Positions 10,084 through 18,804 of a DNA stretch of 64,000 nt are shown one piece after another. Every line of letters begins with the position of its first letter. Within the stretch, counting starts at the first letter, position 1. A model generated the notes under the pieces. It was given only the letters and a program-made list of their open reading frames with translations. It ran no database searches and had not been told where the DNA came from. This DNA is from Halococcus agarilyticus (GTDB lineage Archaea; Halobacteriota; Halobacteria; Halobacteriales; Halococcaceae). The position numbers and the translations under genes were made by a program. The stretch spans positions 101,170 to 165,169 of the forward strand of contig NZ_BAFM01000007.1 in NCBI RefSeq assembly GCF_000334895.1, read 5' to 3'.

Positions 10084-10356
10084 GTGTGCTGCCAACAACC
10101 GACACCGACTGCCGAACTCGGCGCGTGCATCGACGACCTCGGACCGAGCGCGAAACTGGTTTTCCGCGTGCTCGACTACGAAGGGCCGCTTACCCAGCGC
10201 GAACTCGCGGAGCTGACCCTGCTGTCACAGCGCACGGTCAGAAAGGCTCTCCGGCGGCTACTCTCTCGGGAGGTGATCGACGAACGCCTCTACGTTCCCG
10301 ACGGCCGACAGCGACTGTACGAGATCCACGGCCGACGGAGAGATCGGGAAGAATAG
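10084..10356 (+). CDS. MarR-like winged-helix DNA-binding protein
   Basis: The product is 90 residues. A winged helix-turn-helix fills most of it: GPSAKLVFRVLDYEGPLTQ, then the recognition helix region (ELAELTLLSQRTVRKALRRL) and a wing with a basic end (IHGRRRDREE). The start is GTG 10084; no better in-frame start exists upstream. The family includes MarR-type and other single-wHTH regulators common in haloarchaea. The target is unknown; the neighbouring ABC exporter is a plausible one. Its 3' end overlaps a decayed gene on the opposite strand. Confidence 0.72.
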   Translation: MCCQQPTPTAELGACIDDLGPSAKLVFRVLDYEGPLTQRELAELTLLSQRTVRKALRRLLSREVIDERLYVPDGRQRLYEIHGRRRDREE

Positions 10357-10680
10357 CGCCGCTTCGTCCCGATATCCGTCGTCCACACGGGTGGCCGTTC
10401 GGTCCTCGATGTCGACGCGCTTGCCGGTCCGGGCCGACTCGTAGATGTCCTCGGTGACGATCGTCGTCTCCAGTGCGTCGCGGGAAGTCGCCGAGAGGTC
10501 GGCGTCATCGACGACCGCGTCGAGGAACACCCCGATCTCGTTGGAACCATCGTCATCGAACTCGATCGGGTGCTTCGCCTCCCCTCGACGGTCGAGAGGC
10601 TCCGCTGGTCCCGGACCGATCCCTCGACGAACGGGCCGCCTGTGCGGCTCGGTGTCCCCGATTTGGTTGTGTGAGTATAT
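10258..10680 (-). pseudogene. C-terminal remnant of a Gfo/Idh/MocA oxidoreductase
   Basis: The minus-strand frame is open from about 10680 to the stop at 10258 but has no proper start or Rossmann domain. It contains IEFDDDGSNEIGVFLDAVVD followed by SRDALETTIVTEDIYESA and RTGKRVDIED. This is the typical last helix and strand of Gfo/Idh/MocA dehydrogenases (the family ends in 'a-l-x-t-l-x-i-x-x-A-i-y-x-S-a-x-x-G-x-x-V'). Beyond RVDIED the frame runs on into extra sequence, overlapping the MarR-like gene. It is a 5'-truncated gene, unrelated in sequence to the intact MocA gene at 6.3 kb as far as can be judged by eye. Confidence 0.6.
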
Positions 10681-11471
10681 CTGAGACCTGTAACGGTAGT
10701 ACTGATGTTACTGCTCTCGATCCGGGGGGTGCAGATCCGCCATTGCTGTAGGATCGCCCCTCAAAAGCTATGCAGGACCCGAACATTGTGGAACGATGCG
10801 AAGCATAGCCTTCGCGGTTTTAGGATGGCAGAACGGTCACCTGGCTCCTCTTCGCTGTCGAACCGGCCACCCTTTGATGGCTCAGGTGGCCCGATTGTGG
10901 GGGGTTGAACGTTTTTATCGACCATACCCCACATCCTCATCTTCCAGTTGGGTTCCACCCCTACGGGGGAAGCAGCTCCAATTTCCCCTCTAGCGAACCG
11001 AGCGAACAGTATCGAACGTCCAATCATTCTGCGGGTGAGCACAGTATCGAGCAGAACGATCGATCGACGGGGTGTCTACAACTCGTCGGCTGGTCTCTGG
11101 TATGGAGACACACCCGACGGAACACGACTCGAACCACGAGTGGCCGTTGCACTCCAACCAGCGGGCATCCTGTTCGTCCGTGTTCGTTACAAAGAGACCT
11201 GTCCCGTGGAAATCGAACTCACTCGACAAGCGGAGCCGAATACGATCGAATCGTTGACACCACGCTCTTCTGGTGTGGGACAGTGCTTCGATCGTTTGTG
11301 AGCGGCTGGAATCACCCACCCCAAATGATGACGTACCATCAATCGACGATATCTAACAAAGTGCTGTGACGGATCGTATGATCGACAGTGACCGTCGGTC
11401 GGAGGAACACGACAGCGGCAGCTCCGAACGGTTGAGGCGGACGGCTCGGTAGAGCAATATCCTAACTGTGT
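10681..11471. other. Gene-poor accessory gap
   Basis: About 790 bases with lower GC than the flanks have no gene I can support. A long-loop inverted repeat (GCTATGC near 10769 and GCATAGC near 10803) is present. Several short open frames exist on both strands (for example minus 10990-11319 and plus 10948-11301), but they show no recognisable domain. The stretch probably holds decayed mobile or accessory DNA. Confidence 0.4.
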
Positions 11472-12518
11472 TCACTCGTCCTCTCGATCGGTTATCCCGT
11501 CCAAGTAGCCGAAGAAGGCTTTCTTACGAGCAGTGTTCGGTTCCCAGCGGACGGGGGGTGACTGGTAGCCGTGCCAGTAATCGTTCTCGCCGGGATCGAA
11601 ATACCCCCACGATGAGCCGACGTCAATGGCAGCCTCGAGGTTCGACTCCGACCCGAAACGGAAGTGATCGTCTTCGTTGAACACAATCGGCATCGGTTCG
11701 TAGGACGGCAGGTCACGCGTTCTCTCCACCATATCCCGGATCCGGGCGGGATCATCAACACCGTTGCCGTGAGCGAGCACGAAATCAGAAGCGGCAACTA
11801 CATCATCGGGAGGGACGGTGCCGCCACTAAAACTCGTCCCGACAGGATACCGATGTCCTCCACGTTCGATGTCGTGGACACGCTCGATCAGTTCGGATAC
11901 TCGGTCGGGTTGGATAACGTCGTGGCTGTAGTTTATGTCGGCCTCATTGGCGATCTCTATCAGCACGTTCGTGTACTCCCTTCTGTGGAGCCACTCGATC
12001 GTACTGTCGACGGCGTTTTTGACGGCCGTCTCATCTGTGAGGACATCGTCCTGACCGAAGTAGAACAATCCAACAATCACCACCATTCCGAGATCGTCGG
12101 CCCTGTCGAGAACCCGTCTGACTCTATCCATCCAGTCGGGCTTCAACGAGCCGTCCGAACGATACGCGGAAACGGTCCACGGTTGCTCGTCGGAATACCC
12201 CTCCGGGCTCCCACATTGGAGGTTGATCGTGAAACCACGAAGCCCACAGTCGTAGTAGGTCGGCATCGCTGCAATGAATTCTGCGACGTTTCGCTCGGGG
12301 TTCCATTGGCTCGTATCCGGATACGCCCAACTGTCGACCGTCTTCGGATTCTCGTCGTCGAAACAGGCATGAACAAATCTCGCATTGAACAGCAATCCAT
12401 CGATGGCCTTCCCATCGTGGGTTCGTCCTTCGTAGGTGGGTCGATCATTGATCGTGAAAGAATCGCCATCGATGCCGACCCGTGTCTCTCGTGCGTTTCC
12501 GAACATGGGAAACTTCAC
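11472..12518 (-). CDS. TIM-barrel glycoside hydrolase-like protein (clan GH-A type)
   Basis: The product is 348 residues. After a short beta-rich N-terminus with the substrate-side motif INDRPTYEGRT, the sequence alternates strands and helices as in a (beta/alpha)8 barrel. VLIEIANEADI (about residues 185-195) carries an Asn-Glu pair (N191-E192) placed like the clan GH-A acid/base. PIVFNEDDHF (277-286) carries E282 as nucleophile candidate. Such proteins are often found beside sulfatases and PhyH-like oxygenases in polysaccharide-degrading loci, as here. No signal peptide is seen, so it would act inside the cell. The start could be GTG 12518 or ATG 12506; an ACATATTG element near 12537 fits either. 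The substrate is unknown. Confidence 0.75.
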   Translation of the reverse strand: MKFPMFGNARETRVGIDGDSFTINDRPTYEGRTHDGKAIDGLLFNARFVHACFDDENPKTVDSWAYPDTSQWNPERNVAEFIAAMPTYYDCGLRGFTINLQCGSPEGYSDEQPWTVSAYRSDGSLKPDWMDRVRRVLDRADDLGMVVIVGLFYFGQDDVLTDETAVKNAVDSTIEWLHRREYTNVLIEIANEADINYSHDVIQPDRVSELIERVHDIERGGHRYPVGTSFSGGTVPPDDVVAASDFVLAHGNGVDDPARIRDMVERTRDLPSYEPMPIVFNEDDHFRFGSESNLEAAIDVGSSWGYFDPGENDYWHGYQSPPVRWEPNTARKKAFFGYLDGITDREDE

Positions 12519-12955
12519 CGGTGCCTACATCAATATGTTTTCGGTACAGTACACTGTGACGCACTCTCCCCTGCATCGTTCAGTAGATCGACAGCTGCCG
12601 CGTCCCCAGCGATCGCTTTCTCAACGTTCGGGGAGAACTTGGTCCGGCTTCGACGGTCTCCCTCGTCTCTTCCATGGTTCAGTTGCATGGTTGCTGCTCG
12701 GAAGGGGCCGAAGTGGACGGTTGCAGACGTCTTGGAGGCCTTCGAGAACGCGTCGTGAACACGTACACACCGCGTCCCGACCACCTGACTTCGGTCGAAT
12801 ACTGGTGGCCGTCTTCAACGTCCGAGAGGTTCGATGAGAACGCTCCACCGTGGATCGAATACAGACAGTACAACGTATCGTTGCGGCTTGTAACACTATG
12901 GAGCGAGTCTTTCTTACTGATCAACGGAATAGATCCTCCCAACGGATAGGGGGAC
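12519..12955. other. Intergenic stretch without a recognisable gene
   Basis: About 440 bases have reduced GC. A minus-strand frame (12530-12784) contains TKFSPNVEKAIAGDAAAVDL and could be a gene fragment, but no start, domain or continuation supports it. Nothing else was identified. Confidence 0.35.
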
Positions 12956-13137
12956 TCACATGGGTGGACCGACGCGGGTCATCGCGAACTCCGTGAGTCC
13001 GTGATGCTCCGCGCTTACGCGAGTTCCGTCCATCACCGATCGAACCTCCCGAAACAGGTCGTCTTCCGTCGATCGGTCGCGTCGAGGTCGATATCGACCG
13101 GAAGTGCAGCGACGGTCCCGGAATTGCCGCACTACCG
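12956..13137 (-). pseudogene. Unidentified C-terminal gene remnant with a frameshift
   Basis: Read on the minus strand, one frame gives GNSGTVAALPVDIDLDATD and a shifted frame continues with STEDDLFREVRSVMDGTRVS and AEHHGLTEFAMTRVGPPM, then a stop at 12956. Together they look like the last 60 or so residues of a protein broken by an indel near 13070. The family is not recognised. The fragment abuts the stop of the dioxygenase gene. Confidence 0.35.
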
Positions 13138-13998
13138 CTATTGCAGGTGTGTCCCTTTCGTGTCGATGTCCTGAATCGCCGGCCAGTGAGCGAACGGTTG
13201 TTCAAGATCCTGCTCCCAGTGGTCGTCGTAGTCCTCGTGGTGGAACCGTTTGAACAGTCCAACTCGGACGTTCGATCCCAGGTTCACGCCGGTGGTGTGC
13301 TGGAGCCGTCCATGCCAGAGGACGAGTGAACCCGCACCTCCAGCAACCTCGAACGGATCACCGACGTCGTATGGCGGTTCGTTCTGGTTCGACTGAGCGT
13401 CGACGAACCCCTCGACATCGTTCGATTCGAAGTGTTCGGCAGCAGACCAGTGTGAGCCTGGCCAAACCGTCAACCCGCCGCCGCGAGGCGGGACGCGGTC
13501 CACGTACACCGTCCCCGCAATCGTGAAACCTGGGGGTTCACTGAACCCGTCCCCGAACCCATCCACGTGACCGCTGATATCGGATGTCGAAGGCGAATTG
13601 GCGTCCTCCGGACGTCCCTCGTCGGGGAAATTGAGATTCAGCGATAGCCATCCGTCCAGATCGGACGGCTCGGGAGCGATCAGACTGTCACCGCCGACGA
13701 GTTCATCCGCATAGGAGAACATCTGTTCCCAGATCGGATAGAACGGTTCCCGATCGGTAACGCTTGGGTCCTTTCCCCCTAGGTTCCGGTACTCGGCCTC
13801 CAGTAGGTCGTCTCTGCTCTCCGGGTCTTCCGGTATCGAATCCCAGACGACGTCGCGTATCTGTCCGAGAGCCTCGTCGTCTATCGCGTCCGGGATCACG
13901 AGGAACCCGTTGTGCTTGAACTCGCGCCGTTCACCCTCGGTAAACTCGACGGCCCCTCGACTGTTTTCAACCATCGCCGAGAGGTCAAACGAGAACAT
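13138..13998 (-). CDS. Phytanoyl-CoA dioxygenase (PhyH)-like 2-oxoglutarate/Fe(II) oxygenase
   Basis: This 286-residue oxygenase-fold protein shows the facial triad of the PhyH superfamily: HVD (H144, D146) within SGHVDGFGD, and a distal His (H234) within WHGRLQHTTG. R245 (NVRVG) is placed for 2-oxoglutarate binding. It would hydroxylate a small organic substrate using O2 and 2-oxoglutarate; the substrate is not predictable. A GCTATTTAC element ends just before the ATG at 13998, which is preferred over an open frame extending to 14079 that lacks family-like sequence. The end points toward the GH-like gene on the same strand; a sulfatase diverges upstream. Similar trios occur in sugar-sulfate or glycan loci of other microbes. 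Confidence 0.85.
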   Translation of the reverse strand: MFSFDLSAMVENSRGAVEFTEGERREFKHNGFLVIPDAIDDEALGQIRDVVWDSIPEDPESRDDLLEAEYRNLGGKDPSVTDREPFYPIWEQMFSYADELVGGDSLIAPEPSDLDGWLSLNLNFPDEGRPEDANSPSTSDISGHVDGFGDGFSEPPGFTIAGTVYVDRVPPRGGGLTVWPGSHWSAAEHFESNDVEGFVDAQSNQNEPPYDVGDPFEVAGGAGSLVLWHGRLQHTTGVNLGSNVRVGLFKRFHHEDYDDHWEQDLEQPFAHWPAIQDIDTKGTHLQ

Positions 13999-14254
13999 GT
14001 AAATAGCTTTCTGTGGTGGGGGATGGGACTCGGAGTGACGGTATCGCCTTTTGCCTCTGCTTATCGATTCCTCACCCACTGCCCGAACCGCTCGATCTTC
14101 CCTTCCAGAACCTTCTTCGGCTGTTTCCCGTCCTCTTTGCGACGGACGTTCTCCTCAAGGTCTCATGCCTTTTTTCCCATTCATCCTGCGAGGGGCGCTC
14201 TCAGAGGGGCAGATGGTTTGAAGTACCCGCCACGAGATCGTCCATCGCATACCG

Positions 14255-15727
14255 ATGCCCGATGACCGCCCGAACGTCGTTCTCATAAACACGGATCAAC
14301 AGCGGTTCGATACCATCAACGCGCTTGGCGCGGACCACATGGAGACACCACATCTCGACAGACTGGTCGAGGAAGGGGTGTCGTTCACGAACTGCCACGT
14401 CACCGCGCCGTCGTGTGCGCCGTCGCGGGCGAGCCTCTTCACGGGCTATTACCCGCACACGACCGGCGTTTACACGAACGGCGACGAGTGGCGCCACTCG
14501 TGGATCGAGGACCTCTCCGAAAGCGGGTACTACTGTCTCAACGTCGGCAAGATGCACGCGGCGCCTTACGACGCGCCGATGGGATTCGACGAGCGTCACA
14601 TCGTCGAGAACAAGGATCGATACCTCGCACCGGTTCCCGGGGACGAACCGCCGCTGCCCGGGGAGAAGTTCTACTGGGACGAACTCGACAGAGCGATGGC
14701 CACCCGTGGAGCCGTCAGGCCGGGTCGGGAGTTCTATCGCCAGCTCGATGACTATGAGGAGCGTCTCGGAGCCTTCGAGTGGGAGGCACCGGACGATCTC
14801 CATCCCGACATGTTCGTCGGCGACCGCACGACGTGGTGGCTCGATACGATGCCCAAGCTCGAACGACCCCTGTTTCTCGAAGTAGGGTTCCCCGGCCCGC
14901 ACCCGCCCTTCGACCCCATCGAGCGGTGGGCCGAGGAGTACCTCGATCGGGACCTCCCGGATCCGGTACTCTCCGCGGCGGACCTCGAAGGCCAGCCGAC
15001 CCCGATGATCCGCCTCCGCGAACACAACGAACGGATCGATCACGACTCTGTCGTCCATCGGGTTGAGGCATCGCCCGATCAGCGCCACCGTCAGCGTGCC
15101 TATTACTACGCGAACGTATCGATGATCGACGAGAAAGTCGGGGAGATCATCGACGCCTTGGAACGGAACGGGTACGACGACACCGTCGTTGTGTTCACCT
15201 CCGATCACGGCGAGGCGCTCGGCGACCATGGTCACAGTCAGAAGTGGACGATGTACGACATCATCACCCGCGTGCCGACTATCGTATGGTCACCGGACCG
15301 GTTCGACGGCGGTCGCCGCGTGGATGAGTTGTGTCAGCTGTTCGATCTCGGACCGACAGTCCTCGAATACGCGGGCGTCGACGTTCCGGACTCGATGGAG
15401 GCGCGCTCGCTACGACCGGCGCTCGAAGAGGACCCGGAAGACGAGTGGATCGGACGTGAGTGCGTCTTCGCCGAACACGCCCGGGACGGTATCCTTCAAG
15501 CGACCGAGTTCATGACGATGGTCCGCACCGAGGACTGGAAGCTCGTCCATTTCCTCGACCACGACGAGGGAATGTTATTTGACTTGTCCGAAGATCCTGA
15601 TGAAACGGACAATCTCTGGAACGATCCAGCGGCCCAGGAGAAACGGCAGGAGCTCGAAAACACCCTGCTCAGGTGGCGCATCGAGAGCGGCCACCGGACT
15701 GCCGACTGGGCAGCGGATTTTCGCTGA
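14255..15727 (+). CDS. Type I sulfatase (alkaline phosphatase superfamily)
   Basis: This 490-residue sulfatase opens with RPNVVLINTDQQRFDTI, where the first metal-binding Asp lies in a TDQQR motif. It contains the activation motif SCAPSRASLFTG, whose Cys54 should be converted to formylglycine by a maturase. KMHAA (about 104-108) supplies the active-site Lys-His pair, and TSDHGEALGDHG near residue 310 supplies the second metal-binding Asp-His. The C-terminus ends with the family's EDPDETDNLWNDP motif. No signal peptide is seen, so it is probably cytoplasmic and acts on an imported sulfated sugar or other sulfate ester. It diverges from the PhyH-like gene. No formylglycine-generating enzyme is seen in this window. 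Confidence 0.92.
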   Translation: MPDDRPNVVLINTDQQRFDTINALGADHMETPHLDRLVEEGVSFTNCHVTAPSCAPSRASLFTGYYPHTTGVYTNGDEWRHSWIEDLSESGYYCLNVGKMHAAPYDAPMGFDERHIVENKDRYLAPVPGDEPPLPGEKFYWDELDRAMATRGAVRPGREFYRQLDDYEERLGAFEWEAPDDLHPDMFVGDRTTWWLDTMPKLERPLFLEVGFPGPHPPFDPIERWAEEYLDRDLPDPVLSAADLEGQPTPMIRLREHNERIDHDSVVHRVEASPDQRHRQRAYYYANVSMIDEKVGEIIDALERNGYDDTVVVFTSDHGEALGDHGHSQKWTMYDIITRVPTIVWSPDRFDGGRRVDELCQLFDLGPTVLEYAGVDVPDSMEARSLRPALEEDPEDEWIGRECVFAEHARDGILQATEFMTMVRTEDWKLVHFLDHDEGMLFDLSEDPDETDNLWNDPAAQEKRQELENTLLRWRIESGHRTADWAADFR

Positions 15728-15786
15728 GCTCGCGGTGAACGGGACTGACCCGAAGCCATAAACGACCCACGACGCAAATCCGGCCC

Positions 15787-16047
15787 ATGCTAGATGGCCC
15801 CTGGATAGAGCGAAGCTACGAGGAACCGTATCTCACGTTTCGGTGTGATTGTGGCTGGGAGGGGAACGATGTCGACGTCACAGGGTGGGAGGTCCAACGG
15901 GAGAACGACCGCGCTGTTCGGCGCTGTCCGGCATGTGGCACTTGCGTGCCCCAGTGGGGATCGCTCCGGTCTCTGGAGGGCACCGCACAGGTCGCACACG
16001 GAGCTCTACGAGATGCTCTCGTTGCTGCCGGCGTTGTCGACGAGTGA
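15787..16047 (+). CDS. Small cysteine-rich zinc-binding protein
   Basis: The product is 86 residues. The N-terminal half holds two cysteine pairs, FRCDCGWEG (around 18-26) and RRCPACGTCVPQWG (around 45-58), forming a likely zinc ribbon. The C-terminal third is a helix (TAQVAHGALRDALVAAG). It follows the sulfatase by 60 bases on the same strand. No named family is recognised; a role as a small regulator or adaptor is possible. Confidence 0.6.
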   Translation: MLDGPWIERSYEEPYLTFRCDCGWEGNDVDVTGWEVQRENDRAVRRCPACGTCVPQWGSLRSLEGTAQVAHGALRDALVAAGVVDE

Positions 16048-16279
16048 AACGATATGGGTCGTTCGCTCGGTAGTGTCTGATTGGTCTCGTTGGAGCCAGC
16101 GAACGAAGGCTTGGAGCCAGTTTCGACGGTTTCGAGGAAAGCGTGGCTGAAGTGGTTCCGAGAACGAGGTGGCTCGGCATTTCAGCCCGCCGAAGACGCG
16201 CTCAACGCCGTTCCGGTTTCCACGTTGTCCGGGATGAAATCGGTGTCCGGCTCGGAAGGGCGCAGTTCGGTGGTTCGAG
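16048..16279. other. Intergenic stretch
   Basis: No gene is recognised. The bases are probably decayed coding DNA continuous with the luciferase-like fragment to the right. Confidence 0.3.
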
Positions 16280-16424
16280 CGCCACCGGCCAGAAACACGG
16301 CAGATTCGAGGGAGTGTGAGCCGTTCAGTTCGTCCTGACCTTCGAACGTGGGCTGCTCATCGGCGAACATCGCTTCGACGACCTGTACGCCTTCCTCGAG
16401 CATCGCTGCCTCACAAAGATTCAT
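16280..16424 (-). pseudogene. Fragment of a luciferase-like (LLM class) monooxygenase
   Basis: The minus-strand frame reads LEEGVQVVEAMFADEQPTFEGQ and then loses similarity. In F420/FMN-dependent luciferase-like enzymes a helix 'eEgv-x-v-v-x-x-l-f' followed by 'p-t-f-e-G' and a short beta segment is characteristic. Neither the N-terminal barrel nor the C-terminal part is present, and the frame ends in unrelated sequence. This is a gene relic of about 45 codons. Confidence 0.4.
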
Positions 16425-16455
16425 GTGTCGGTGGCTGGATCGTTCGATAGATCAC

Positions 16456-18084
16456 ATGTCCTCACTGCGAAACGGAACGCCACCGAACATCCTCTGGCTC
16501 AGTATGGAGGACACGACAGCGGACCGACTGGGCTGTTACGGCGACGACCTCTCGCGAACGCCGAACATCGACGAACGGCTGGCGGGCGAGGGGCGACGCT
16601 ATCGAAACGCGTTCTGTCCGTCACCCGTCTGCTCACCGAGCCGGTCAGCGACGATTACTGGCATGTATCCCACCGCTGTCGGATGCCACCAGCATCGGCC
16701 CGATCGCGAGCGGCCCGGTCTACCGCCGAGCCACCGAGTCGTGACGCCCCACTACGTTCGGTCGTTCACCGAACTGCTCCGCGCGGCGGGGTACTACTGT
16801 GCGAAGCGTGGCAAGAACGACTTCCAGTTCGGACACCCGTTCACCGTCTGGAACGACTACGGCCGCGACGAGACGGATGTCGTCTGGCGCGACCGCGATG
16901 GGGACCAGCCGTTCTTCGCCTCCTACCAGAACGGCATCTCCCACGAAAGCGGGATGTACCCGCCGGACACCGAGTCTGACCGATCCCTCGAGACAGATCC
17001 CGGCACCGTCACGGTCCCTCCCTACCTTCCCGACACGGATCCCACGCGACGAGCGCTCGCCCGTCACTACGACAACCTCGCCGCGTCCGACGATTGGATC
17101 GGTGGCCTGCTGGACGAACTCGCGGCCGACAGTCTCGTTGAGAATACGGTCGTCGTCCTCTGGTCCGATCACGGAGAAGGGCTGCCCCGGTGTAAGTCCT
17201 GGCTGTACGACCGTGGACTCAACGTCCCGCTGATCGTCCGGTGGCCCGGCGAGATCGAGGCTGGCACCGAGACAACGGAACTCGTCTCGCTGGTCGACCT
17301 CGCGCGGACGATGCTCGAGTTGGCGAACGCCGAGGTGCCAACGTTCCTCCAGGGCCAGCAGTTCCTCGGTGAGGACCGCGACGACCCTCGAGAGTACGTC
17401 TTTGCCTCGCGCGACAGACAGGACGAAAGCTACGCGATGCAGCGGGCAGTGCGCGACCAGCGATACAAGTACATCCGCAACTACTACCCGGCCAGGCCCA
17501 ACCCCTGGTTCCAGTATCGCAACAACCACCCCGCCATGCGGGAGATAAAACGCCTGGAGCGGGAGGGCGAACTGAACGGCCCAATGGCATGGTTCGCCGA
17601 ACCCAGGCCGGCGGAGGAGCTCTACGATCTCGACGTCGACCCTCACGAGACCGAAAACCTCGTCGCAGATCCTGCCTATCGAGAGACGCTCGATCGGTTG
17701 CGTGGAGCGCTCGATGACTGGCGAGAACGCACCGGCGATATGGGCGAGACCGCCGAGGATCGACTCGTCGAGGAGTGGTGGCCCGATGGGAACCAACCCG
17801 AGACGGCACGACCGACGTTCGTCCCGAACGTCTCCGGCCGGCCGGGCCGGGACGACGCACCGGACGGCGGCGAGTTCGAGGGTCCGATGACAGTCCGGAT
17901 CGACTGTGGCACCCAGGGTGCCTCGGTGGCATACACGACCCAGCGCGGTGAGGATCCAGACTGGAAACTGTACACCGAGCCGATTCGCATCGAGCGTGGT
18001 GAACTCACGCTCCGCACAAAGGCAGTACGGTACGGTTATTCGGAGAGTGATGAGCGGATCGCGACCTTTTCGGTCTCCGACTGA
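16456..18084 (+). CDS. Type I sulfatase with C-terminal beta domain
   Basis: This 542-residue sulfatase contains PNILWLSMEDTTADRLGCYG (metal-binding segment), CSPSRSATITGMYP (Cys59, the predicted formylglycine residue), WSDHGEGLPRCKSWLYDRG (second metal site; family usual D-H-G) and a C-terminal DVDPHETENLVADP motif. It is only distantly similar to the sulfatase at 14.3 kb, so they are not recent duplicates. The last 70 residues (from about 470) form an extra beta-rich domain: MTVRIDCGTQGASVAYTTQR, then YTEPIRIERGELTLRTKAV. This resembles the 'chitobiase/beta-hexosaminidase C-terminal' type seen on polysaccharide enzymes. ATG 16456 is chosen because the family core starts right after it. No signal peptide is evident. 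Confidence 0.9.
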   Translation: MSSLRNGTPPNILWLSMEDTTADRLGCYGDDLSRTPNIDERLAGEGRRYRNAFCPSPVCSPSRSATITGMYPTAVGCHQHRPDRERPGLPPSHRVVTPHYVRSFTELLRAAGYYCAKRGKNDFQFGHPFTVWNDYGRDETDVVWRDRDGDQPFFASYQNGISHESGMYPPDTESDRSLETDPGTVTVPPYLPDTDPTRRALARHYDNLAASDDWIGGLLDELAADSLVENTVVVLWSDHGEGLPRCKSWLYDRGLNVPLIVRWPGEIEAGTETTELVSLVDLARTMLELANAEVPTFLQGQQFLGEDRDDPREYVFASRDRQDESYAMQRAVRDQRYKYIRNYYPARPNPWFQYRNNHPAMREIKRLEREGELNGPMAWFAEPRPAEELYDLDVDPHETENLVADPAYRETLDRLRGALDDWRERTGDMGETAEDRLVEEWWPDGNQPETARPTFVPNVSGRPGRDDAPDGGEFEGPMTVRIDCGTQGASVAYTTQRGEDPDWKLYTEPIRIERGELTLRTKAVRYGYSESDERIATFSVSD

Positions 18085-18804
18085 ACCACAGAGGCCGGAC
18101 CGCACAGCACGTCAGTCTTGCAACACTGGTGTCAGTCGGATCGTCAACCCAACGGGATCGACGGGTACGAACGAGAGCTGTCGATAACTATGAGTGTGAT
18201 GCTGACGTTGGCGGAACAGCGAACCGGCGTCGGTCGGCCCTCGTCCCGTTTCGCGCTCGGCGGTCAGTGTTGGTTTCTGCTTGGAATATCTCTCTACCAA
18301 CACTTTCCACTTGGTCCGTGACTGATGGTGCGATCCAAATGGGAAATCAGTACTAACGGAAAGAAATGATGTCCAATTCATACGATATAGATCTACCCGA
18401 ATATTCAATATTCGTAGCTACAATCAATTCTTTAGAGATTTTTTAGCCCAAATTAACTATTAGTATCTTCGATACCCTTGTCAAGAAAACATGGCGGAAA
18501 AGAGGATCATATTAAAGTTCCCGAAAACTTGTTTGGCACGGTTCGGTCCCTGCGGTGAGGGGACCGTTCGAAGTATCTGATACTATCCAGACTGTGCGTA
18601 CCAGGAGCGAAGTGGATCGTCGACTACTACTCCGGTGCTACCAAGGCCGGGCGTTCACGAGGCCTGGAAGACCGTCCCGACGGTGTCCCTGATGCACGTC
18701 GGCTTCGAAGTTTGGGGGCGGCATCCACCGACTGGTTCGAGACGCCGATCGCGATCCTGCTGTGCAGTTCGGACACCGTTCGTCGACACGGTGCGGTCAC
18801 GAGA
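18085..18804. other. AT-rich gap of about 720 bases
   Basis: No recognised gene. The middle (about 18340-18500) is markedly AT-rich for this genome. A short plus-strand frame (18491-18580, 29 codons starting MAEKRIILKFPKTC) follows it and could be a truncated N-terminus or a micro-peptide, but support is weak. The stretch may be decayed mobile DNA or a regulatory region. Confidence 0.4.

Noticed and set aside
10990..11319. A 109-codon minus-strand frame
   Set aside because: No domain, signal or promoter supports it; an equally long frame on the other strand overlaps it.
18340..18500. AT-rich patch as a replication origin
   Set aside because: No Orc1/Cdc6 gene is adjacent and no repeated origin-recognition boxes with G-strings were seen.
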